Assembly (NCBI GenBank): GCA_033032865.1
Contig: JAWHQI010000074.1
Coordinates: 8,860,501 to 8,924,500, forward strand
Origin: Dactylorhiza incarnata
Taxonomy: Eukaryota; Streptophyta; Magnoliopsida; Asparagales; Orchidaceae
Direction: 5' to 3'
Length of the DNA: 64,000 bases
The stretch's first letter is position 1, and each line of letters opens with the position of its first letter. Positions 54,168 to 64,000 of this stretch are shown one piece after another. A program made the translations under genes and the position numbers. Under the pieces are notes generated by a model. The model searched no databases. It saw only the letters and a program-made list of their open reading frames with translations, and had not been told where the DNA came from.

Positions 54168-55141
54168 AAGGCAAGTATACCTTATCGCAAGTAATACAGG
54201 ATATTTTTTTTGAAAATATCGGGATCGTATATTTCCGCGGGTCGTGTTGATTATGCTACTTCGAGGAATGAACTATTATTTTATCGGAATAATATTTTTA
54301 GTTGGTTTAACAAAAATTCTAAGTGATAAAATGTGAAAGACGATAATAAGCGATTAACTAGAGTTCTAAGCGATGAGAAATATAGCGCGCGACGTCGAAT
54401 TACCTTGAGACGAAAATAGATTTTTTTTCGTAGAATTAAAAGTGATGATTTTTCAAAATATTAAGATGACTTGACCGTGGAGGTTCCATAATTATGAACG
54501 CTCCTCTCTCGAGGGTACGCCCACCTGAGATTATGAATATTCGACCGAACTCTCGTTCTACAATCGAATGTTCTTAATACTCGCTTTATGTTGTGAACCC
54601 CGCTATTGGGTTTTTATTTCCAATTCGGGAGAATTACCTCATCCTCTCTCGAGGGTAGAGCGCACTTCTCTTTACCCATGAGCGATCAATCCGTAAGCAC
54701 GAGCCTCTCGGCTAACTAGGTACGAAAACGGAAATGAAAACCACACATCGATTATGTGGCTCCACTCAACGTGATTCTCGGGTAAACCTTAAGCGTTAAT
54801 TATTTTAGAAAAAGATGTTTTAATTTTATAGAAAAACTATTTTTGTGTCCCAATGCTCTTCGACGTCGTGTGCTAAAGGAAATTAGCCACTCATCGGAAT
54901 GGAGACGGCATTGTCGGTTGAAAAATACATTTTTAATGATTAAAGCAGATATAAGCGGATAAAAAGGAAATGAAAAGACTTATATAAAAAACAGTAATAG
55001 TATCCGTCCCAACCACCTTAAACAAGCGCTAAAAGGTTCTTAGCCTCTTATTCAAGAAGGGGGTGGTATAGAAATGAAAAGACTTATAAAGGTGCAGAAA
55101 TAATATCCGTCCCAACCACCTTAAACAAGCGCTAAAACGTT
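54168..55141 (-). repeat. Athila-like LTR segment in inverted orientation
   Basis: It begins GATAAAGGCAAGTATACCTTATCG, whose two halves match the reverse complement of the F LTR end (63300-63442: TTATCGTCTATAG..., ...CTACTTCGAGGAA). It continues with blocks usual in Athila LTR/leader regions (CTCTCTCGAGGGTA, CGGCTAACTAGGTACGAAAA, GATTCTCGGGTAAACCTTAA). It therefore faces away from the F coding region. At its right end a 104-bp unit is duplicated in tandem (54967-55070 and 55071-55140). Confidence 0.55.
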
Positions 55142-57633
55142 CCTTTTGATCCGGAGATCGAGCGAACCCTCTTGAGGCACCGCCGTTCTCGTGTTCAGGG
55201 AAATCAAGTAGAATCCGAAGAGTCGATCGGGGACACTAACACAGCAAATATGGATCATAATCTTAATCCTCCTAATCTTAACGAGCCAAATCCTAATGAG
55301 GACGCGCAACGGACCATGTCCTATTATGCGCGGCAGAATTTGGAAGGCACACAATTGAGTATTGTTCACCCCACGGTGGAGAACAATAATTTTGAGATCA
55401 AGTCCAGATCATACAAATGGTGCAACAATCGGTGACCTTTGATGGTCAACCAGACGAGGATCCAAATTCACATATCTCTTACTTTCTTGAAATTTGCGAC
55501 ACTTTGAAGATCAATGGCGTCACCGATGACGCCATTCGACTACGTCTTTTTCCTTTTTCTTTGCGGTCTAAGGCCAAGCAGTGGCTGGGCTCCCTACCTA
55601 GGGGATCCATCACTACATGGGCCAAAATGGCGGAAAAATTTCTTAATAAATATTTCTCGCCTTCAAAGACCGCTAAATTGCGCACGGATATTGCTTCATT
55701 CATGCAAATCGACTCGGAGACTCTCTATGACACATGGGAGCGCTTCAAGGAGCTTTTGTGTCGATGCCCTCACCACGCACTTGCCACTTGGCAACAAGTG
55801 CAAATATTTTATAATGGCTTAAATCAGCAAACGAGACAAATGATTGATGCGGCTGCCGGGGGGACATTAAATAACAAAACCCCGATCGCCGCTCAAGAGC
55901 TTTTCGAAGAGATGGCCACAAATGCGTATCAATGGAACATGCCCCGAGCGCGGCCTAATAAGCCGGCCGGAATTTTTGAAATAGACGCAAACGCAAATTT
56001 GGCTTTACAAGTTGAGCGCTTAACAAAGCAAGTGGCGGAGATGTCTGCTTCCTCCGCCACTCCACCTTGGGCTAATAACGTTTTAATTGAAGAACATGTT
56101 GACTACATGGGAAATCCGCCTCGGCCTTCCTATAACCCCAACATCGCTCCGTATAACAACACATACAATGCGGGTTATAGGAATCATCCGAATTTCTCAT
56201 GGAGCAACCAAGGAAATGCTCAGCGTCCTATGAATTTAAATCAACCTCCCCCTAATCAACTTCTTAGCTTAACTCCGCCTCCAAATTTGATTTCTCAAAA
56301 TTATAATCCACCCAGTTTTCCACCGCAACAGCAAAAACTCTCTCCGATTGAAGAGGTTTTTGCAAAATATGTTGCTTCAAATGAAACGAACATCCGGAAC
56401 CTTATTGGATCGATCAAAAATTTAGAGAATCAAGTGGGCCAACTCGCAAAGATGATTTCTGAGCGTCAACAAGGAGCACTACCGGGGAACACCGAGCAAA
56501 ATCCAAAGGAGAGCGCGCACGCGATTACACTCCGAAGCGGGAAGGAGGTGGTTCAAAAACAGGACGAACCCAAGGTAATTTCCTCTCCTCCTCCTACTTT
56601 TAATTCATCTTCGAATTTGCCTGCTACGATAGCTCCGCAAACTTCTATTTTAAAGCCGCGCGCTCCTACTTCTAATATTCCGTATCCATCGAAATTTAAA
56701 AATGAAAGCGCCGAAAAAAATTATAAAAAGTTTTTAGATGTTTTAAAACAAATCCATATTATTGTACCTTTCTGCGAGGCTATCTCACAAATGCCTAAAT
56801 ATGCGAAATATCTTAAGGAGTTGCTCTCCAATAAGAAAAAGTTAGAAGATATTTTGCATATTTCTTTAAACGCAGAATGCTCCGCGGTTGTACTCAACAA
56901 ATTGCCGAAAAAAGCAAATGACCCGGGACGGTTTTCCATCCCATGTCTATTTGACAATTCGTTAGTAAAACACGCCTTAGCGGATCTTGGAGCAAGCATC
57001 AACCTTATGCCGTTTTCTTTGTTCAAAAAGCTAGGTCTAGGAAATCCAAGGCCCACTCGAATGAGTATCCAATTAGCGGATCGTTCTTTAAAATATCCGA
57101 TAGGAATAGTGGAGGACGTGCTCGTCAAGGTTGACAAATTCATCTTCCCGGTGGATTTTGTCATTCTTGACATCGAAGAGGATGTCGAAGTACCCCTCAT
57201 ACTCGGCCGCCCCTTCCTTGCCACCTCCCGCACTATTATCGACGTAAGTAACGGAAAGCTCCTCCTACGGGTTGGAGACGATGAAGTTACTTTCGGCATA
57301 AATTCCTCGATGCGGAACACGCTAGAAAATGACGATTCATGTTTTAACTTAGAAGAGTGTTGTGATTTCGATTCATCCCTCGAGTTAGTTTCATCGGCAA
57401 GTAGTGATTCCGAGCCCGTAGAGCTCTTTTGTGATGAAGAAGAAGTTTCTCACCCCACACCACCCGAACCATTATTTTTAGAAAAATTAAAAATCAAGAC
57501 TTCTTATGAAGAACCACCCGTATTGGAGTTGAAACAACTCCCCCTCACCTTAAATACTTGTTTTTCGAAAAAGAGTCTAAGCTACCCGTCATCATTTCAT
57601 CCGATCTTAGCAACTCCAAAATTTCTGAGTTGA
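55142..57633 (+). pseudogene. gag: F gag and protease
   Basis: The gag start block DPEIERTLLRHRR lies at about 55149. A 1-nt deletion near 55400 shifts into the 738-codon frame 55417-57633: DGQPDEDPNSHISYFLEICD, RLRLFPFSLRSKAKQWLGSL, ETLYDTWERFKELLCRCPHH, RNHPNFSWSNQGNAQRP and LENQVGQLAKMISERQQGAL. The protease block ADLGASINLMPFSLFKKLGL and the closing LILGRPFLATSRTIIDVSNG follow. Athila proteases use D-L-G-A-S as here. An acidic tail precedes RT. Confidence 0.87.
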
Positions 57634-59099
57634 CTATAGTCTTAAGAAAGCACCGCCACGCAATTGCGTGGCAATTATCGGACATTAAGGGTATAAACCC
57701 ATCTTTCTGCACTCATAAAATATTTCTCGAAGATAATTCCCGAAATTCAGTCCAGCCTCAACGACGGCTAAACCCTAACATGAAAGAAGTCGTTAAGACC
57801 GAAGTTATAAAACTTCTGGACGCGGGAATCATCTACCCGATATCGGACAGTACTTGGGTTAGCCCAGTACAAGTCGTGCCAAAGAAAGGTGGTTTCACGG
57901 TAGTTGAGAACGAAAATAACGAATTGATCCCAACCCGTACTGTTACGGGTTGGCGGATGTGCATCGACTATCGAAAATTAAATGATGCCACCCGAAAGGA
58001 TCACTTCCCTCTACCATTTATCGACCAAATTTTAGAACGCCTTTCGGGTCACTCCTACTACTGTTTTCTCGATGGTTTGTCGGGATACTTCCAAATTCCG
58101 ATTTCGCCCGACGACCAAGAGAAAACCACTTTCACTTGTCCCTTTGGCAGCTTCGCTTATCGAAGGATGCCATTCGGTCTTTGTAACGCGCCAGCTACAT
58201 TCCAAAGATGTATGATGGCAATTATTGACGAGTTAGTGGAGGAGGTGATGGAAGTATTTATGGACGATTTTTCCGTGTACGGGAGTTCATTTGAAAACTG
58301 TTTAAAAAATCTCGAGCACGTGTTGCAGCGATGTGAGGAAATGAATTTAGCGCTTAATTGGGAAAAATGCCATTTTATGGTCAAGGAAGGACTAGTCCTT
58401 GGCCATAAAATTTCGGGCAAGGGGATCGAGGTCGATAGGGCCAAGATTGAAGTAATTGAAAAACTCCCCCCTCCCACAAACGTAAAGGCTATTAGGAGTT
58501 TCCTAGGCCACGCGGGGTTCTATCGGCGCTTTATACAAAATTTTTCAAAAATTACAAAGCCGTTAACCCATCTTCTCGAGAAAGATTCATCTTTTCTTTT
58601 TAGCGATGAATGTCATTTAGCTTTTCAACTTATCAAAGAGAAACTTATAAACTCCCCGATTCTAGTCGCCCCAGATTGGTCGCTCCCTTTTGAGATCATG
58701 TGCGACGCGAGTGATATTGCGGTTGGTGCCGTTTTAGGCCAACGGGTGAGTAAATATTTCCACCCGATCTATTATGCGAGCAAAACACTCACGTCGGCAC
58801 AAGCAAATTACACCACGACCGAGAAGGAACTTCTATCAATCGTTTTCGCCTTCGATAAGTTTAGGTCGTATATCCCCCTCTCGAAATTCATCGTCTTCAC
58901 GGATCACTCCGCACTTAGATATCTTTTAAGCAAATCGGACGCCAATCCTCATCTTTTGCGATGGATCCTCCTCTTGCAGGAGTTTGACTTAGAGATCCGG
59001 GACAATAAGAGAGCCGAAAACTTGGCGGCCGATCATCTCTCCCGTTTGCAGATCTCGAAAATTTCCCGAAGAGCGCCTCCTTGCTCTCGAAAATATTAA
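57558..59099 (+). pseudogene. pol: F reverse transcriptase and RNase H
   Basis: A 513-codon open frame: [97 protein letters not shown] and the catalytic [13 protein letters not shown]. RNase H follows: [36 protein letters not shown] and [20 protein letters not shown], ending LAADHLSRL. All catalytic acids are present. It overlaps the gag frame in +2 because of a lost base near 57555. Confidence 0.92.
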
Positions 59100-60400
59100 T
59101 TCATCGTCTACCCCCTGGTTTGCAGATCTGGCTAACTATTTGGTAGCCCGGGTCCTGCCAAAAGAATTCTCGAGTCAGCAAAAGAAGAAATTCTTTTTTG
59201 ATTTAAAGAATTACTTTTGGGAGGACCCCTTTTTATTCCGTGTATGCGCAGACCAGGTAGTAAGACGATGCGTCTCGAGTGAGGAAGGCCTTAAAATTTT
59301 ACGTTATTGTCTTGAGGGACCCACCGGAGGTCATTATCATTCAAACCGAACCGCGAGGAAGGCGCTGGAGGCGGGATTTTATTGGCACTCGCTCTTCAAA
59401 TATGCTCACACCCTTGTGAGTACTTGCGACAGCTGCCAGCGGTCAGGGAACATCTCTCGCCGGGATGAGATGCCCCAAAACATTTTCTTAGAATGCGAAA
59501 TTTTTGACCTTTGGGGTATCGATTTTGTTGGTCCTCTCCCTCCATCTTTTTCAAATAAATATTTTCTAGTGGCGGTCGACTACGTATCAAGGTGGGCGGA
59601 AGCGCAAGCTCTCCCCACCAACGATGCGCGAGTCATCGTTAATTTCTTAAAAAAATTATTTTCTCGATTTGGCACGCTGCGCGCTATTGTGAGTGATCGG
59701 GGCACCCATTTTTGCAATACTCAATTTACAAAAATTTTAGCGAAATATGGTGCCACTCACAAATTATCCACCGCATATCACCCACAAACGAGCGGCCAAG
59801 TCGAAGTTGTTAATCGAGAATTTAAACGGATTTTAGAAAAAAGAGTTTCTATCAATCGGAAGGATTGGGCAATAAAGCTCGATGACGCTATGGGCCTATC
59901 GAACGGCGTACAAGACCGCTATCGGTTGTACACCGTATCGAATGGTTTATGGCAAGGCTTGCCACCTTCCGGTCGAATTAGAACACCGTGCATTTTGGGC
60001 GCTTAAATTTTTAAACCTCGATTCCACTCTAGCGGGAGAACAAAGAAAATTCCAAATGAACGAATTAGATGAGTGGCGAGCGAATACGTATGAGAGCAAT
60101 AAATTATATAAGGAGCGAACGAAGTTTTATCACGATAAGCATATAAAATTTCCAAAAACTTTTTCGCCGGGCGATCTCGTCCTCCTTTATAATTCCCGCC
60201 TTCGCCTTTTTTCGGGAAAACTAAAATCCCGATGGTCCGGACCCTTTCTTGTTAAAGAGGTTTGGCCCTATGGGACAATTTTAATTTCCCACCCGGAAAA
60301 AGGTACCTTCAAAGTAAATGGCCACCGCCTTAAATTATATCTTCCGGGAGAGTTAACTAATGAAAAGAGTGATTCGATTGTATTTCAACCTATAATATGA
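59100..60400 (+). pseudogene. pol: F integrase
   Basis: WFADLANYLVARVLPKEFSS, then the zinc finger GGHYHSNRTARKALEAGFYW/CDSCQRSGN. The core has the first Asp in IDFVGPLPPSF, the second in IVSDRGTHFCNTQF and the Glu in QVEVVNREFKRILEK. A 1-nt shift near 59886 moves the frame to 59882-60400: [40 protein letters not shown] and [17 protein letters not shown], with stop at 60398-60400. The three acids of the catalytic triad are intact. Confidence 0.9.
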
Positions 60401-62063
60401 TCGGCAAGTGGGTCAAGCTACGCGACCTTAAATAAAGCGCTTTTGGGAGGCACCCCAAAGTTATCTTTTGTTATTTTCTCTTGTCTTTTCTTTTCTTCTT
60501 TAACAACTTTTGCAAGTAATCGCGGCTTCCCCACAAAAGCTTCAAAAAATAATCAGGGAAGCCCTTTTTCCTTCTCTTCTTTCGTTTTTGCATTTCTTTT
60601 TACCTTTTCTTACTTCATACTTATTTTTAAACATTGGGGACAATGTTTAACTTTAAGTATGGGGGTGTAAATATCTCTTTGTAAATATTTGTAAATAGTT
60701 TTAAAAAGAAAATTTTCAAAAAAAAATGAAAAGAAAAATGAAAAAAAAATCAAAAAGGAAATTTTAATTTTGTTTCTATGTTTTCCTTTATTTAAGCACT
60801 TGTTAAATCCAAAAACTCAAAAAAAAAAATTTAGAAAATCGAAAATTTAAATCTTGGAAAGGGACGTTTGGGATTTCATCCCATCACACCTCCTAGTACC
60901 TTGCGAACCCTTCACCGGGTAGCCCTTGGGAAGTCCAAGACTTAACAAAAATTGTTAAGTTTTAAAGCTAGTTTCCTTTCTTTGTAAATAGTTTTTAATG
61001 AGAAAAATTCAAAAAAAAAAGATAATATCAAAAATTCAAAAAAGATAATATAAAAAATTCCAAAAATTCTTATATCCCTCCTTCTTGTTGTTTTTGTGAT
61101 TTCTTAGAAATCTAGTTGAGAATGTTTATAAGCATGTTTAAGTTTTTAATTGGCTAAAATTTTGCTTATCATAGTTTGTTAATTTTAAATTTGAGGTAAT
61201 CTTGATTTAAGAATCATCTTATGATTTTAAATTGATTAGAGAATTTTGTTAGCATGACTTCTCTTTTTATTTTTAAATGGCTTCATTTTGTAGTGAATTT
61301 ACTAAACCTCTTTAGATTTCAATTATATTTTCTTCTAACTTTTTAGATCTTAGGAAATTTAATGTTACTAGAATTTGCTCTCAATATAATTTAAAGCTAG
61401 CTAGATTTTCTTTTCCCTTCCTTACCCCCTTTGTGGCATAAAAAAATAAACTTTAAAAGATCATATGTCATGGGAATAAGAGGATAAAATTCATTATTCC
61501 CTAAAACATATGCACCCAAAATATTTGAAAAGATTATATGGCATGGAGTAAGAGGATAAAATTCATTACTCCTAAGCCATATACATTTTGGGTTTTTATT
61601 AGAAGAGAAAAAAAAAGAAAAAAAAAAAGGAAATTTCATGATAAATTCCATTTCCTCCATTCGAAAATTTCTCTTCTTATGCCAAATTTTATGAAATCCC
61701 CCTTAGCCAATTATCATTGTTCTAGTTTTAGTTAAAAATTATGGAGAGAGCAATATTTAGTAATTTACTTTTCCTTAAGATTCTTTTAAGATAGAGTTCT
61801 TATAATTTTAATTTAATTTAGTTTTATAATTTCTACAATTTTGTCAAACTACTTAATTTTCTTGAGAAGTTCCTGCCTAAACATTTTTCCCTCTTTTCAA
61901 ATCATCATCATAATTTAGGACTTAACTCCTCCTTGAATTTACTCTTAACTTAACTTTTGGTTAATGAAATTTTAGTTTTAAATTAAAATTTTTTAAGGAT
62001 GTCTTATAAATTATGTCTCACACTTTTGCTCTGGAATAGCAAAACCTCAAGTATGGGGGTAAT
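60401..62063 (+). other. F 3' untranslated region with hairpin and two polypurine tracts
   Basis: AT-rich, no gene. A perfect hairpin TTAAACATTG-GGGA-CAATGTTTAA (60627-60650) is followed at once by AAGTATGGGGGT (60655-60666). The same 12-mer occurs at 62049-62060 directly before the LTR (the functional polypurine tract). A 90-bp stretch at 60855-60950 resembles T LTR 46472-46565. Confidence 0.7.
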
Positions 62064-62231
62064 TGATAAGTACTATTTTTATAACTTTTTAATAGAAAAT
62101 TTTGTAAATATTTAATGTGAATTTTCCTTTTTATGTCAATTTTAGGTTATAAGTAGTTCTTTTTGTAATTTTGATTCTAACTTAGCTTAATTTCAATAAT
62201 TGCAGAATTTTGGGACAAATCAGGAAAAATG

Positions 62232-62715
62232 GCATGTCACGCCCTAGGTCACGCCCGTGACCAAGGGCGTGTAACCTAAAGATCAGTCCAGAAGGGTGCC
62301 GCGCTGTCTGAGCTAGCCCACACCAAGTCACGCCCCAGGCCACGCCCGTAACCCAAAGTCACGCCCGTGACCGGGGGCGTGTAATCTTAGAATCTTCCAC
62401 GTAGAGCCGTCATTGAGACGTGGAGCTGGAGTCGAGAAGTCAACTTGAGTCACGCCCGTGACCCACATGTCACGGCCGTGACTTTCCCGCGTGATCTCTG
62501 CTTCGCCGCCGCGCCGAATTCCATCCCACGCCGCATTTAATGCAGCCGTCCAAAGTCACGGCCGTGACCCGACATGTCACGCCCATGACATGTCACTTTT
62601 CGCTGCGCCGTCTAGAAAGCCACGCCGCTGTCGGATCCGATGTGAATAGTGTAGTCACGCCCTAGGTCACGCCCGTGACCGAGGGCGTGTAATCTGAAAT
62701 TTTTTCCTATAAATT
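62232..62715 (+). promoter_or_regulatory. GTCACGSCCGTGAC cluster and TATA box
   Basis: Six GTCACGCCCGTGAC or GTCACGGCCGTGAC sites (62248, 62358, 62449, 62469, 62555 and 62666), plus half sites such as GGGCGTGTAA, lie in 450 bp ending 27 bp before the TATA box. Two are perfect 14-bp palindromes. Confidence 0.7.
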
Positions 62716-63070
62716 CAGAGGCTCTCCTTGAGTCCAGGGTTCAGAATTTTGGAGTGGGGGAGGTGCTGCTAGAGCTGTTAGTGAAGTTTTTCAATGCTTT
62801 CTCATGCTTTTCAATTTCATGTTCTTCCTTTTTAATTCATGTAATGTGCTAGTTCTTAGTTCTATGCAATAGTTAGTTAAAGCTTGTAATCTTTTCCTTC
62901 CTAGCTTGTAATCTCTTTAATTAAAGCTTGTAATCGTTTTGGTTTTCAATAAAATTAAGTTCTCTTTCCTTCATGTTCTCTTTTTCCTTAAGCACTCTTT
63001 CTTTCATGCAATAATTTTTCTTTCCTTTTCCCCCTCCACTATGGTTGAGCATTAAGTATTTTTTGTCTTC

Positions 63071-63227
63071 GTTTAATCCTTTCATTTGCAGCCACTTTGT
63101 GCATCTATTGTCAAAGGTTCGGTCTTTCTCCTCTGAGAGAAGCCAATTTGGGCATAGGGCCAAAGGTTAGGTCTGTTTCCAATCTTCCCCTGCCCATACC
63201 CCCAATGATTGGGGACTATATGGGTTC

Positions 63228-63263
<36 letters not shown>

Positions 63264-63275
63264 ATCCTTTCATTT
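63071..63275 (+). mobile_element. SINE-like insertion, 171 bp, 17-bp TSD
   Basis: Perfect 17-bp repeats GTTTAATCCTTTCATTT at 63071-63087 and 63259-63275 flank 171 bp. The insert ends in the same 35-base stem-loop tail as at 2653-2687, followed by about ten TTG units. A GGTTCGGTC stretch at about 63116 is only a weak B-box resemblance, so this may be a 5'-truncated SINE or RTE-type LINE. Confidence 0.85.
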
Positions 63276-63442
63276 AGCTTGCAATTAGTTTTAATTTTAG
63301 TTAAGCAAAAACAAACCAATCAAATTTTCGTCGATAAGATAATGGCGATTTTCCTCGAAGTAGAAGTAATCAACGCGCCCCGTGGAATACGACATTGATA
63401 TTCCTAAATATCCTATACTATAGACGATAAGGTACACTTGCC

Positions 63443-64000
63443 TTCATCGGATATAGTTTTGGAGAAAATCTCAAATCTTCACTAAATTTCAAAACCGCAA
63501 AATCAATATCACCCATCAATTGGTGAACCAAATTGGCCAAATTGACCAAAGTCAAACTTAGGTCAACATAGCCCAATTCAATCAAAATTGGCTCAATTAC
63601 ACTTTATATGGCTAAATTGACCCCACCACTACATAGAAAACCCTTCAAGAGGTTCAATTGACCAAAAAACCCATCATTTGGTCAATCAATTGACCCAATT
63701 TGACTAAAGTCAAACCTAGCCCAATCTTGGTCAAAACCACACCTTATGGATCAATTAACCCAATCATGAGCTCACCATGACCCAATCAACATTGGGTGGG
63801 GTCATAGGACCCATAACCATCACATGGGGGCATCCACCTCATCAGTTGACCAAGTCAACCCTAGAAGTCAACCATGGTCAACAATTGACCAAAATTGGAT
63901 ATTTGGATGTTGATAGTTTGTTAGGATGTAGTCTTAGTTACCTATAGGTGGGTGAATAGGTCTGTTTTAGTTTTAGGCTTTAACCTAATTTTTTTCTGAT
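63443..64000 (+). mobile_element. Second W-box-rich LTR fragment related to T
   Basis: From about 63502 the sequence resembles 34790-35250 (ACCAATTTGGCCAATTTGAC-like and TAGCCC-TCTTGGTCAAA blocks) at roughly 75-80%, with 15 TTGAC/GTCAA cores by 63895. It is therefore the U3 of another Tekay-type LTR or a diverged partner of T. It runs off the window. The last 100 bases hold no feature I recognise. Confidence 0.6.

Larger units (their letters stand above)
55142..60400 (+). mobile_element. Element F: Athila-lineage Gypsy coding region
   Basis: Gag, protease, RT, RNase H and integrase in Gypsy order on + , followed by a long 3' region and an LTR at 62064. Four single-base frameshifts (about 55400, 57555, 59052 and 59886) and few stops suggest moderate age. 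The 5' LTR and primer-binding site are not found in the expected orientation, so the left end is rearranged. Confidence 0.82.
62064..63442 (+). repeat. F 3' LTR (right edge uncertain)
   Basis: Starts TGATAAGTACTA just after the polypurine tract. It contains a palindrome cluster (62232-62680), a TATA box CCTATAAATT (62706-62715) and a SINE-like insertion (63088-63258). It ends near CTTGCCTTCATC; because no intact second LTR is present the exact end (63442 or up to about 63500) is not fixed. Confidence 0.7.

Noticed and set aside
56721..57320. A 199-codon - strand frame opposite F gag/protease
   Set aside because: Reverse complement of conserved protease codons; no recognisable protein.

Overview
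This window is plant (angiosperm, probably eudicot) repeat-rich heterochromatin. I find no host gene, rRNA, tRNA or bacterial feature. Almost every base belongs to nested LTR retrotransposons or small insertions in them. The plant calls rest on element types: Tat and Athila Ty3/Gypsy lineages, chromoviruses, SIRE-like and other Ty1/Copia elements, a TRIM, and initiator-Met and Asp-type primer-binding sites. The species cannot be told from this sequence.

Layout. The oldest layer is a degraded Tat-lineage Gypsy element on the + strand, spread over 953-34575. Its protease tail (953-1083), linker/RT/RNase H/integrase (9796-13033) and integrase C-terminus (19818-20069) read on across later insertions. 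They are followed by about 16.7 copies of a 95-bp tandem repeat (20155-21744) and an antisense ORF region (22390-23085 plus 31081-33207). Inserted into it are: (A) a gag/protease-only Athila-like element, - strand, 1084-9795, target-site duplication (TSD) CGAGG, with a TIR-type DNA-transposon-like insertion and a tiny retroposon in one LTR; (C1) a Copia element, - strand, 13034-19817, TSD GTTAA/GTCAA, itself hit by a 411-bp TRIM (17542-17952, TSD GTCTC); (C2) a second Copia element, - strand, 23086-31080; and (T) a Tekay/Del-like Gypsy element whose about 4.8-kb + strand LTR runs 34576-53656.

The T LTR was split by (B) a very young chromovirus, - strand, 36863-45390, TSD ATAAC, LTRs differing at about 7 of 2144 positions, and by (E) a gag-only SIRE-like Copia element, + strand, 47159-52910, TSD GACTT. 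To the right lies (F) an Athila element, + strand, with gag, RT, RNase H and integrase at 55142-60400 and a 3' LTR from 62064 carrying a SINE-like insertion. It is flanked on the left by an inverted LTR-like segment. The window closes on a second W-box-rich LTR fragment related to T.

How the parts relate. No element here looks fully autonomous. A, B and E keep gag and have lost some or all pol functions, so they would need enzymes supplied in trans. The most unusual signal is regulatory. Each LTR family carries, in its U3 and usually just upstream of a recognisable TATA box, a dense cluster of short CG-containing or W-box-type palindromes. Some cores are shared between unrelated families: CGCACG in Athila-like A and chromovirus B, and TTCGTCGA/TCGACGAA in two Copia lineages. 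In E the same motif also sits inside the gag reading frame.
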